DNA from: Polyangiaceae bacterium
GTDB taxonomy: Bacteria; Myxococcota_A; Polyangia; Polyangiales; Polyangiaceae
Length of the DNA stretch: 64,000 nt
Reading direction: 5' to 3'
Assembly (NCBI GenBank): GCA_020849655.1
Contig: JADLFU010000269.1
Span: 1 to 64,000 of the forward strand
Shown here one piece after another: positions 50,998 to 59,127 of the stretch (its first letter is position 1; every line of letters starts with the position of its first letter). The notes beneath the pieces were generated by a model. The model was not told where the DNA came from and did not search any database. It was given only the letters and a program-made list of their open reading frames with translations. Both the position numbers and the translations under genes were made by a program.

Positions 50998-52287
50998 TCA
51001 GAACAGCCTGCGCGCGCCGAGGAGCGGCCTCGTGCGCTCGTCGGCGACGCCCTTCACCAGCCTGGTCGTCACCACGCCGTCGTCGCCGATCGTCACCGAG
51101 AACGTCGCCTCGCGCGCGATGGGCAGGCCTGGCGTGGCGAGCCGCTTCGTCTCGTCGTCGAGCTCGGCCGCGCTCATCCGCTCGCGCTTGTACGTCGTCG
51201 CGAGCGGCAGCCGCAGCGGGCACGACGTCTCGCGGCGGCGCTCGTCCGCGAGCAGGCAGAGCACGACGTCGCGGGTGTCGTCCGACTCGATCTCGTCCAC
51301 GCCGAGATCGCTGTCTGCGCGGCGCTTCTGCACCTCCAGCCAGAGCACCTTCGCCCCCTTGTGCTCGCGGATCTCGATCCTCGGGAAGCTCGCCTCCTCC
51401 GAGATCCCGAACGCGCCCGGGTTGAACGTGCGCGTCAGCTCGGCGACGGTGCTCCAGCCGCGCAGGCTCGACGCCACGAGCAGGAGCACCTCCTCGGTGC
51501 GGGACGCCTGCGCCTGGACGATCGAGACGCGCTTCGTGAGGCCGTCGGGCGCGGCCTCGATCGGGACGAGCGCAGGCGGGCGCAGCTCGGCCGGATCGTC
51601 GTCGTCGTCGACGCGGGTCGCCTTGCCGAGGCACGCTGTCAGCTCGTCCATCGGCGTCGCGCCGGTGCAAGGCAGCGCCACCGGCGCCGCTGACGTCGCG
51701 GGCGGCGCCGACGCGGCCGGCGCGGGCTTCGTGAGCGCGTCGAGCTGGCGCTGCACCGTCTCGTTCGGGCGCAGGCGCAGCGACTCCCCGTAGCACCGCG
51801 CGGCGAGATCGCGCTTGCCCTCGGCCTCGGCGACGCGGCCGAGGTTGTAGTGCGCCTTCGCGCGGGTGGCGGCGTCCGGCGCGCGGCGCACGGCCTCGCG
51901 GCTCGCGCGCTCCGCCTTCTTCACGTCCCCTGCCTGGAAGGCTGCCCAGCCGAGATCGAGCAGCGCGCGAGGATCGTGGGGCACCTCCGCGAGCGCCTTG
52001 TCGAGCTCGGCCGTCGCCTCGCCCCAGCGCTTGTCCGCCGCGAGCTTGCGGCCCGCGGCGAGGTGGACCGCGTACGCCTTGCGCGCGTCGGGCGTGACCG
52101 CGGGCGCCGTCGGCTTCGCGGGCGCGCGGGGCGGCGGCGCGGCCGTCGACGCGGCCGTCGACGCGGTCCTGGGAGGCGCGGGCGCGGCGGTGGGCCCGGA
52201 GCGCTTCGGGAGGACGGACTCGTCGCGGCTGCACGCCGCGAGCGCGAGGACGAGGGCGGAGGAGAGCGAGGCGCGTCGAGCGATCAC
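50998..52287 (-). CDS. TPR-repeat lipoprotein
   Basis: About 429 residues. GTG 52287 gives a lipoprotein signal (lipobox LALAAC, about residue 19), then a Pro/Ala/Thr-rich spacer. Two to three tetratricopeptide repeats follow (WGEATAELDKALAEVPHDPRALLDLGWAAFQAGDVKKAERASREAV; YNLGRVAEAEGKRDLAARCYGESLRLRPN, quoted here only as pattern positions about 115-190). The C-terminal beta-rich half carries CTGATPMDELTACLG and is not recognised. Probably a periplasmic scaffold. It is divergent from the acyl-CoA dehydrogenase gene. Confidence 0.78.
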   Translation of the reverse strand: MIARRASLSSALVLALAACSRDESVLPKRSGPTAAPAPPRTASTAASTAAPPPRAPAKPTAPAVTPDARKAYAVHLAAGRKLAADKRWGEATAELDKALAEVPHDPRALLDLGWAAFQAGDVKKAERASREAVRRAPDAATRAKAHYNLGRVAEAEGKRDLAARCYGESLRLRPNETVQRQLDALTKPAPAASAPPATSAAPVALPCTGATPMDELTACLGKATRVDDDDDPAELRPPALVPIEAAPDGLTKRVSIVQAQASRTEEVLLLVASSLRGWSTVAELTRTFNPGAFGISEEASFPRIEIREHKGAKVLWLEVQKRRADSDLGVDEIESDDTRDVVLCLLADERRRETSCPLRLPLATTYKRERMSAAELDDETKRLATPGLPIAREATFSVTIGDDGVVTTRLVKGVADERTRPLLGARRLF

Positions 52288-52383
52288 GAGACGCCGACGA
52301 TGACGCCGGGCGCGCCTCAGCGGCAAGCGCGGCGCGCGCCGGGGGAGGGAAGGGACGACCGCTCCGGTCCCGCCGCCGGCGTG

Positions 52384-52389
52384 TAGCAT
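52384..52389 (+). promoter_or_regulatory. Candidate -10 (TAGCAT) 8 bases before the acyl-CoA dehydrogenase
   Basis: TAGCAT ends 8 bases before ATG 52398, identical to the hexamer in the promoter at 60690. No good -35. Confidence 0.45.
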
Positions 52390-52397
52390 CGGCGCCC

Positions 52398-53630
52398 ATG
52401 ATCGACTGGTCCGAGACCCACCTCTCCATCCGTGACGCGTTCCGCCGCTTCGTCGATGCGGAGCTGAAGCCGAACCTCGAGGCGATCGAGCACGGCGATC
52501 TGCCGCCGTACGAGCTCATGCGCAAGATGTCGGCGACGTTCGGGCTGCGCGACATGGCGGCGATGAAGTTCCAGGCCGACATCGCGAAGGCGAAGGCGCG
52601 TCGCGAGCGCGGCGAGGCCGACAAGCCCCGCGAGCCCCGCGCGAACCCCGCCGCCGGCGAGGAGCTCGCGATGCGGATGATTCCCATCATCGAGCTCTCC
52701 CGCTACAGCCCCGGCATGGTGACGGCGCTCGGCGTCAGCATGGGGCTGACGGCGAACGCCATCATGTCGAAGGGCACCATCGAGCAGAAGGAGCGCTGGG
52801 CGCTCGATCTGCTCACGCTCGACAAGATCGGCGCCTGGGCCATCACCGAGCCTGGCTCCGGCTCCGACGCGTTCGGCGCGATGCACAGCACGGCCCGGCG
52901 GGACGGCGACGGCTACGTGCTGTCGGGCAGCAAGACCTTCATCACCAACGGCCCGTACGCGGACACCATCGTCTTCATCTGCAAGCTCGACGAGGGCAAC
53001 GATCCCAAGGATCGCAAGGTGCTCTCCTTCGTGCTCGACAAGGGCATGCCGGGGCTCACGCAGTCGAAGCCGTTGCGCAAGATGGGGCTGCACGCGTCGC
53101 CGACGGGCGAGCTGTTCCTCGACGGCGTGCGCGTCGGGCGCGACAGGCTCATCGGCGAGACGGAGGACGTCCAGGCGCGCGACGGCGCCAAGGACACCTT
53201 CGCCTCCGAGCGCACCGGCGTCGCCGCGATGGCGCTCGGCATCGTCGAGCAGTGCCGGATGCTGTGCATCGACTACGCGAAGACGCGCGTGCAGTTCGGG
53301 CGGCCCATCGGTGAGTTTCAGCTGGTGCAGCTGAAGCTCGCGAAGATGGAAGTCGCGCGGATGAACATCCAGAACCTGGTGTTTCGTCAGATCGAGCTCG
53401 CCGGCGCGGGGCGCGGGATGACGCTCGCCGAGGCCTCCGCCTGCAAGCTGTACTGCGCGCAGGCGGCGATGGAAGTGTGCCTCGAGGCGGTGCAGCTGTT
53501 CGGCGGCAACGGCTACATGGCCGAGTACCAGGTCGAGCAGCTCTGCCGCGACGCGAAGGTGCTGCAGATCTACGGCGGCACCGACGAGATCCAGATCTCG
53601 CAGATCGCGCGCAACCTCTTGTCGACCTGA
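52398..53630 (+). CDS. Acyl-CoA dehydrogenase
   Basis: A 410-residue FAD enzyme that oxidises acyl-CoA thioesters to enoyl-CoA. Signature segments: GAWAITEPGSGSDAFGAM, SGSKTFITNGPYAD, ERTGVAAMALGIVEQC, then GRPIGEFQLVQLKLAKM and LQIYGGTDEIQISQIARNLL. An unusual charged insertion of about 30 residues (KARRERGEADKPREP) lies in the N-terminal helical domain after DMAAMKFQADIAK. No other beta-oxidation genes are nearby, so the substrate chain is open. Confidence 0.93.
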   Translation: MIDWSETHLSIRDAFRRFVDAELKPNLEAIEHGDLPPYELMRKMSATFGLRDMAAMKFQADIAKAKARRERGEADKPREPRANPAAGEELAMRMIPIIELSRYSPGMVTALGVSMGLTANAIMSKGTIEQKERWALDLLTLDKIGAWAITEPGSGSDAFGAMHSTARRDGDGYVLSGSKTFITNGPYADTIVFICKLDEGNDPKDRKVLSFVLDKGMPGLTQSKPLRKMGLHASPTGELFLDGVRVGRDRLIGETEDVQARDGAKDTFASERTGVAAMALGIVEQCRMLCIDYAKTRVQFGRPIGEFQLVQLKLAKMEVARMNIQNLVFRQIELAGAGRGMTLAEASACKLYCAQAAMEVCLEAVQLFGGNGYMAEYQVEQLCRDAKVLQIYGGTDEIQISQIARNLLST

Positions 53631-53644
53631 CGGCGGCGCGCCCG

Positions 53645-54400
53645 TCAGGGGGCGAGCGACACCTCGACGAGGCCGCCCGCGGCGGGCAGCGAGAACTCCT
53701 TCGTCACCGTGCGGATCGGCTTCGGCTTCGGCGCGCCGGGTCCGCCCGGTCCGCCGGGCGTCGAGGTCGGGTAGATCGGGACCTCGACGCGGTACGCTGC
53801 GGCGGGCGCGACGTGCGTGTCGTGACAAGCGCAGCCGTTCATCGTGGAGAAGGTGAAGGTGTGGCCCGCCCAGCCGAGCTCCTTCGCCTCGCCCGGCGCG
53901 AGCGTGAGCTCCTCCGACAAGCACGCGCCGCACGCGATGCAGCCGGAGCTGCTCCCGCACTCGATGGTGCAGGCGCCGCTCGTGACGAGCGGCGTCGAGA
54001 ACCCCGACTCGCACGAGGTGATGCGGTGGTCGATCGCGCACTCTTGCCAGAGCGACAGCGGCGCGGAAGTGTCATTCTTGAGGGTGAGCTTGACGGGGAA
54101 CGGCCCCTGGCCTGCGCCTGGCGTCAGGCACGCCGCGCCGCCGCTCCCCCCGGCGCCTCCCGCGCCCGCGCTCGTCGTACCCGCCGCGCCTGCGCTCGTC
54201 GCACCCGCCGCGCCTGCGCTCGTCGTACCCGCCGCGCCTGCGCTCGTCGCACCCGCCGCGCCTGCGGTCGTCGCGCCCGCCGCGCCCGCGGTCGTCGCGC
54301 CCGCCGCGCCTGCCGCCGCGGGCGGGGTGGCATCATCGGTCTTGCCGCCGCACGCGGCGGCGAGGAGCAGCATGGAAGTGGACAAGGAGAGGTTGCGCAT
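53645..54400 (-). CDS. Lipoprotein with 8-residue repeat linker and Cys-rich beta domain
   Basis: A 251-residue protein. The lipobox ends LLAAAC (about residue 17). A linker of seven or so AGAAG(A/T)T(S/T) units follows, then a small domain with eight or more cysteines (SLWQECAIDHRITSC, TIECGSSSGCIACGACL, NGCACHDTHV) and a Pro/Gly-rich bridge before the last strands. The paired cysteines and HDTH could be a metal or disulfide site. The function is unknown; the architecture equals the other linker lipoproteins here. Confidence 0.75.
   Translation of the reverse strand: MRNLSLSTSMLLLAAACGGKTDDATPPAAAGAAGATTAGAAGATTAGAAGATSAGAAGTTSAGAAGATSAGAAGTTSAGAGGAGGSGGAACLTPGAGQGPFPVKLTLKNDTSAPLSLWQECAIDHRITSCESGFSTPLVTSGACTIECGSSSGCIACGACLSEELTLAPGEAKELGWAGHTFTFSTMNGCACHDTHVAPAAAYRVEVPIYPTSTPGGPGGPGAPKPKPIRTVTKEFSLPAAGGLVEVSLAP
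54160..54316 (-). repeat. Tandem 24-base repeats coding the lipoprotein linker
   Basis: Units of 24 bases coding AGAAGATT/AGAAGTTS are repeated about six to seven times, with two sub-types (GTAC versus GCAC core) alternating in part, so the array has expanded in double units as well. Confidence 0.75.
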
Positions 54401-54407
54401 GTCCGCC

Positions 54408-54413
54408 GTGGTA
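54408..54413 (-). promoter_or_regulatory. Candidate -10 (TACCAC) 7 bases before the repeat-linker lipoprotein
   Basis: Minus strand TACCAC ends 7 bases before ATG 54400; weak hexamer match. Confidence 0.3.
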
Positions 54414-54482
54414 GCGCAGGCGCGCCTCGCGGGCGAGCGTGAGCGCCAGGTGCGCGAGGGCCTTGCTGCAAGTCAACGTTGG

Positions 54483-56030
54483 CTAGGTCGTGAGGAGCGC
54501 GGCGACGCGCTCGGCGACCCGCACGCCGTCCATCGCGGCCGACACGATCCCGCCGGCGTAGCCCGCGCCCTCCCCGCACGGAAACAGCCCCCTGACGTCG
54601 GGGTGCTCGAGGCGCTCGGGATCTCTTGGCACGCGCACGGGTGACGAGGTGCGCGACTCGACCGCCACCACCACGGCCTCGTTGGTCACGTAGCCTCGCA
54701 GCTTCTGTCCGAAGTCCCGCATGGCGAGCTGCAGGCGCTCCGTGATGTCCGCGGGCAACAGCTGATCGACCCGATGACTGACGACTCCGGGGAGGTAGCT
54801 GCACGCCGGCAGCGTCGAGGACGCGCGCCCCTCCATGAAATCCACCATGCGCTGCGCCGGCGCCGCCTGCGTGCGACCGCCCGCGATCCACGCCGCGTGC
54901 TCGAGCTCGCGCTGGAGCCGCACGCCCGACAGCGGCCCCCCGCCCGCCTGCGGCCCCTTGATCTCGACGACGACGCCGCTGTTGGCAAAAGGGTTGTTGC
55001 GCTTGCTCGGGCTCCAGCCGTTGGTCACGACCTCGTCGGGGGAGGTCGCGCACGGCGCGATGACCCCGCCAGGGCACATGCAGAACGTGTACACCCCGGC
55101 GCCGCGGATCTGCGTCACCGCGCTGTAGCTCGCGGGGGGCAGGCGCGGATCACGCGGCGCGCGGCGGTAGCGGACCCGGTCGATGAGCTCCTGCGGGTGC
55201 TCGAGCCGGACGCCGATCGCAAAATCCTTGCGCTCGATCGCGACCCCCGCGCGGACGAGCAGCTCGAACACGTCGCGCGCCGAGTGCCCGGTCGCGAGCA
55301 CGACGCGCTCGGCCTCCTCGAGCTCGCCCGACGCGAGGCGCACGCCCCGGACCCGGCCTCCGTCGAGCACCAGCTCCGTGACGCGCGCGCCGAAGCGGAC
55401 CTCTCCGCCCGAGGCGACGATCGCCTCGCGCATGCGCGTGACGATGTCGGGCAGCTTGTTGGTGCCGATGTGCGGGTGCGCGTCGACGAGGATGTCGGGG
55501 CTCGCGCCGAACGCGACGAGCGCGTGGAGCACGCCCGCGACGTCGCCCCGCTTGTGCGCGCGCGTGTAGAGCTTGCCGTCGCTGAACGTGCCCGCGCCGC
55601 CCTCGCCGAAGCAGTAGTTGCTGTCAGGGTCGACGACGTGGCGCTGGGTGATCGCGGCGAGATCGTGCCGGCGCGCGCGGACGTCCTTGCCGCGCTCCAG
55701 GAGGACGGGCCGGACGCCGAGCTCGATCAGCCGCAGCGCCGCGAACATCCCCGCGGGCCCGCACCCGATGACCAGCGCGCGCGGCGCGTGGCGGACGTCG
55801 CGCAGCCGGGGCGCGCGGATCTCGGGGGGCGCGATCGGCCCCTCGTCTGACAAGGCGACGCGCAGCCGCAGCCTGACCTCGCGTCCGCGCGCGTCGATCG
55901 AGCGGTGCTCGACGCGCATCCCCGACGCGCGGCCGAGCGCCCAGCCTGCGGCCCGCTCGGCGGCCTTCTTCACGCGCGCGGGATCGGCGGCCGCGACGGG
56001 CGCGAGCGCGACCTCCACCGTGACCTTCAC
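54483..56030 (-). CDS. FAD-dependent dehydrogenase, COG2509 type
   Basis: About 515 residues. A small N-terminal alpha/beta domain (about residues 1-90) precedes the FAD site ALVIGCGPAGMFAALRLIELG. The family segments SNYCFGEGGAGTFSDGKLYTR, ERVVLATGHSARDVFELL and MCPGGVIAPCATSPDEVVTNG follow, then a C-terminal FPCGEGAGYAGGIVSAAMDG. This is the uncharacterised FAD-dehydrogenase group near the HI0933/BaiN flavoproteins; the reaction is not known. GTG 56030 overlaps the stop of the SpoU-type methyltransferase (GTGA). Confidence 0.82.
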   Translation of the reverse strand: MKVTVEVALAPVAAADPARVKKAAERAAGWALGRASGMRVEHRSIDARGREVRLRLRVALSDEGPIAPPEIRAPRLRDVRHAPRALVIGCGPAGMFAALRLIELGVRPVLLERGKDVRARRHDLAAITQRHVVDPDSNYCFGEGGAGTFSDGKLYTRAHKRGDVAGVLHALVAFGASPDILVDAHPHIGTNKLPDIVTRMREAIVASGGEVRFGARVTELVLDGGRVRGVRLASGELEEAERVVLATGHSARDVFELLVRAGVAIERKDFAIGVRLEHPQELIDRVRYRRAPRDPRLPPASYSAVTQIRGAGVYTFCMCPGGVIAPCATSPDEVVTNGWSPSKRNNPFANSGVVVEIKGPQAGGGPLSGVRLQRELEHAAWIAGGRTQAAPAQRMVDFMEGRASSTLPACSYLPGVVSHRVDQLLPADITERLQLAMRDFGQKLRGYVTNEAVVVAVESRTSSPVRVPRDPERLEHPDVRGLFPCGEGAGYAGGIVSAAMDGVRVAERVAALLTT

Positions 56031-56836
56031 TTGGGAGCGCCCGCCTGCCGCGCGAACTCGCTGCACAGCGCCGCCGCCGCCATCGCCACGTTCAGCGACT
56101 CGGCGCGCCCGACGCGCGGGATGGACAGCACCTGCGCACAGAGCCCGCGCAGCACCTCCGACAGCCCGTGCGACTCGCTGCCGAGCACCAGCACCGCGGG
56201 GCGCGCGAGCGGGGCGTCGTACGCGGACGCGCCGCCCATGTCGGCGAGGTACAGGTGCACGCCGGCCGCCGCGCACTGGGGCAGCTCGACCGCCAGCTGT
56301 GCGTACCGCACCTGCACGCGGAACAACGAGCCCATCGTCGACTGCACCACCTTGGGGTTGGTGACCTCGATGCAGTCCTGGCTGCACACGACGCGCCGGA
56401 CGCCGAACCAGTCGGCGATGCGCAGCAGCCCGCCGAGGTTGCGCGGATCGTGCACGCCGTCGAGCGCGAGCACGAGCTCGCCGGGCTCGGGGAGCCTGAA
56501 TTTCGCCTGCTCGCGCGAGACGGCCACCGCCACGAGCTCGTTGCCCCGCTCGAACGTCCCGAGGCGCTCGAGCTCGTGCGCGGGGAGGACGTGCACCTCG
56601 ACGCGGCGGCGCCTGGCCGCGTCGGCGACGAACGCGGCGGCGTCCTCGGTCGCGTAGATGGCCTCCACGTCCCACGTCGAGGCGAGCAGCTCGGCCGTGA
56701 CCTTGCGCCCCTGCACGAGGAACCGCGACGCCTCGGCGCGCGCCTTCTTCTGTTGCAGCGCGCGCACGCGCTTCAGCTCCGCCTGGCTCACCGTCACGAC
56801 GGCGCGCCTGTAGCGCGGGCGCGGGACGCTGGCCAT
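56027..56836 (-). CDS. TrmH/SpoU-family RNA 2'-O-ribose methyltransferase
   Basis: About 269 residues from ATG 56836. An N-terminal substrate-binding domain (LQQKKARAEASRFLVQGRKVTAELL) precedes the SPOUT knot domain with the three SpoU motifs: ALDGVHDPRNLGGLLRIADWFG, LVLGSESHGLSEVL and IPRVGRAESLNVAMAAAALCSEF. It methylates a ribose in rRNA or tRNA. Coupled to the FAD dehydrogenase by GTGA; divergent from the MoeB fusion. Confidence 0.9.
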   Translation of the reverse strand: MASVPRPRYRRAVVTVSQAELKRVRALQQKKARAEASRFLVQGRKVTAELLASTWDVEAIYATEDAAAFVADAARRRRVEVHVLPAHELERLGTFERGNELVAVAVSREQAKFRLPEPGELVLALDGVHDPRNLGGLLRIADWFGVRRVVCSQDCIEVTNPKVVQSTMGSLFRVQVRYAQLAVELPQCAAAGVHLYLADMGGASAYDAPLARPAVLVLGSESHGLSEVLRGLCAQVLSIPRVGRAESLNVAMAAAALCSEFARQAGAPK

Positions 56837-56923
56837 GGGCAGCGCTCGCGGCCTCGTCGCCCGCTCGCCGTGCCCGCGCGCGCTTGACGCGGAGTCCATT
56901 CAAGTGAAGGTTCCTCCACTACC

Positions 56924-58090
56924 ATGACGAAGACCTACAGCGATCTCCTCTCGGACGTGAAGGCGGAGGTGCGCCTCGTGACGCTCGAGGAGGTGAAGCG
57001 CCGCCTCGACGCGCGCGAGCCGATGGTGCTGGTCGACGTGCGCGAGAAGGACGAGGTCAAGCTCGGGAAGATCCCGGGCGCGCTCTCGCTGCCGCGGGGG
57101 TTCCTCGAGATGCAGGCCGAGTCGCGCCTCCCCGATCGCGGGGCGCCCATCGTCGTCTACTGCGCGGGCGGCGTGCGCTCGGCGTTCGCCGCGAGGACGC
57201 TGCAGGAGCTCGGCTACACCCGGGTCGAGTCGGCGAGCCTCGGGTTCGTGCGCTGGAAGGACGTCGGCTACCCGGTCGAGCTCCCGCCGAACCTCACCGA
57301 CGCGCAGCGCGAGCGGTACTCACGGCACCTCCTCTTGCCGGAGGTCGGCGAGGCGGGCCAGGCGAAGCTGCTCGCGAGCAAGGTGCTCCTGCTCGGCGCG
57401 GGCGGGCTCGGCAGCCCGGCGGCGCTGTACCTCGCGGCGGCCGGCGTCGGCACGATCGGCCTCGTCGATCTCGACGTCGTCGACACCTCGAACCTCCAGC
57501 GACAGATCCTCCACGCGACGAGCCGCATCGGCCGCCCGAAGGTCGAGAGCGCCGAGGTGGCCCTCCGCGATCTGAACCCCGACGTGAAGGTGGTGAAGCA
57601 CGAGGCCCGCCTCACGCGCGAGAACGTCGACGAGCTGTTCGCGGCCTACGACCTCGTCGTCGACGGCTGCGACAACTTCCCCACGCGCTACCTCGTCAAC
57701 GACGCGTCGATCTTCCACAAGAAGCCGGTCGTCCACGGGTCGATCTTCCGCTTCGAGGGGCAGGTCACCACGTTCGTGCCAGGCGCGGGGCCCTGCTACC
57801 GCTGCCTGTACCCCGAGCCGCCGCCGCCGCACCTCGCGCCGTCGTGCCAGGAGGCGGGCGTGCTCGGCATCCTGCCCGGCACCGTCGGCATCCTGCAGGC
57901 GACCGAGGCGCTGAAGTTCCTGCTCGGCAAGGGAGAGCTGCTCAACGGCCGGCTGCTGACGTATGACAGCCTCAAGATGAAGTTCCGCGAGCTCAAGCTC
58001 CGCCGTGACAAGTCCTGCCCGGTGTGCGGCGACGCCCCGACGATCACCTCGTACGTCGACTACGAGGGCTTCTGCATGGCGGGCGGATGA
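56924..58090 (+). CDS. Rhodanese-MoeB/ThiF fusion (sulfur-carrier adenylyltransferase)
   Basis: A 388-residue protein. Residues about 15-120 form a rhodanese domain with active-site loop VVYCAGGVRSAFAA (Cys in position), then an E1-like ThiF/MoeB domain. RYSRHLLLPEVGEAGQAKL, the ATP loop LLLGAGGLGSPAALYLA, DGCDNFPTRYLVND and zinc ligands in CYRCLYPE and SCPVCG are seen. It should adenylate and sulfurate the C-terminus of a small sulfur carrier (MoaD, ThiS or similar). In MoeZ-type proteins the rhodanese domain is usually C-terminal; here it is N-terminal. The stop overlaps argC (ATGA). Confidence 0.92.
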   Translation: MTKTYSDLLSDVKAEVRLVTLEEVKRRLDAREPMVLVDVREKDEVKLGKIPGALSLPRGFLEMQAESRLPDRGAPIVVYCAGGVRSAFAARTLQELGYTRVESASLGFVRWKDVGYPVELPPNLTDAQRERYSRHLLLPEVGEAGQAKLLASKVLLLGAGGLGSPAALYLAAAGVGTIGLVDLDVVDTSNLQRQILHATSRIGRPKVESAEVALRDLNPDVKVVKHEARLTRENVDELFAAYDLVVDGCDNFPTRYLVNDASIFHKKPVVHGSIFRFEGQVTTFVPGAGPCYRCLYPEPPPPHLAPSCQEAGVLGILPGTVGILQATEALKFLLGKGELLNGRLLTYDSLKMKFRELKLRRDKSCPVCGDAPTITSYVDYEGFCMAGG

Positions 58091-59106
58091 TCCCGGCGCC
58101 GGTCGGCGTCGTCGGCGCGTCTGGCTACTCGGGCGCGGTGCTGGTGTCGTTGCTCGCGCGGCACCCGGGCGCGCGGCTCGTGTTCGCGACGAGCGACAAG
58201 CGCGCGGGCGAGCGCGTGTCCGACGTGACGGGCGCCGACACGGGCGAGCTGCGCTTCTCGCCGAACGGGTCCGCGCTCGAGCTCGCGGCGGGCTGCGACG
58301 TCGCCCTGCTCGCGACGAGCGCGGAGGTGTCGCTCGACCTCGCGCCGCGGCTGCTCGCCGCGAACAAGCGCGTCGTCGATCTCTCGGGCGCGTTTCGCCT
58401 CCGTGACGCGGCAGAGTATCCCCGCTGGTACAGGCTCGAGCACCGCCACCCGGAGCTGCTCGCCGAGGCGCACTACGGGTGCTTCGAGATCGCGGGGCCG
58501 CCGCCCGCCGGCGCGCGGCTCGTCGCGAACCCGGGCTGCTACCCGACCGCGGCGCTGCTCTCCGTGGCTCCGCTGCTGTCGGCCGGGCTCGCCGAGCCGC
58601 GCGGCGTCGTCGTCGACGCGAAGTCGGGCGTCACGGGCGCGGGCCGGCAGGCGAAGGAGGAGTACTCGCTCGCCGAGGCCGCGGGCGATCTGCGCGCGTA
58701 CAAGCTCCTCTCGCACCAGCACACGCCCGAGATCGAGCAGCGCGCGGGCGCGAAGATCACGTTCACCGCGCACCTCCTGCCTATCCGCCGCGGCATCCTG
58801 ACGACGTCGTACCTGCGGCCTCGCGGCGGCGCGACCACCGACGCGGTGATGGGCGCGCTCGAGCGGGCCTACGAGGGCAGCCCGTTCGTCCGCGTGATGC
58901 CGCCCGAGCGCGTGCGCATCACCGGCGTCGCCGGGACGAACCAGGCGCACGTGGGCGCCGTCGCCGACGCGGACGTCGTCGTCGTCACGTGCGCGATCGA
59001 CAACCTCGTGAAGGGCGCGGCGGGGCAGGCGGTGGAGAACCTGAACCTCCTGCTCGGGCTCCCGCGCGAGACGGGCCTGCTCGGCCTGCCGCGGTTCGCG
59101 CCGTAG
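58087..59106 (+). CDS. argC: N-acetyl-gamma-glutamyl-phosphate reductase
   Basis: A 339-residue NADPH-dependent enzyme, third step of arginine synthesis. GVVGASGYSGAVLVSLL is the dinucleotide loop, the catalytic Cys is in LVANPGCYPTAALL, and HQHTPEIEQ and HLLPIRRGILTT are the conserved ArgC segments. Coupled to the MoeB fusion by ATGA. It ends convergent with argH, 21 bases apart. Confidence 0.96.
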   Translation: MIPAPVGVVGASGYSGAVLVSLLARHPGARLVFATSDKRAGERVSDVTGADTGELRFSPNGSALELAAGCDVALLATSAEVSLDLAPRLLAANKRVVDLSGAFRLRDAAEYPRWYRLEHRHPELLAEAHYGCFEIAGPPPAGARLVANPGCYPTAALLSVAPLLSAGLAEPRGVVVDAKSGVTGAGRQAKEEYSLAEAAGDLRAYKLLSHQHTPEIEQRAGAKITFTAHLLPIRRGILTTSYLRPRGGATTDAVMGALERAYEGSPFVRVMPPERVRITGVAGTNQAHVGAVADADVVVVTCAIDNLVKGAAGQAVENLNLLLGLPRETGLLGLPRFAP

Positions 59107-59127
59107 GCTGCCGCGGGCTCGCCGCGA

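Noticed and set aside
56836-56923. Divergent promoter between the SpoU methylase and MoeB fusion
   Set aside because: ACTACC abuts the ATG with no spacing for a -10; nothing convincing found.
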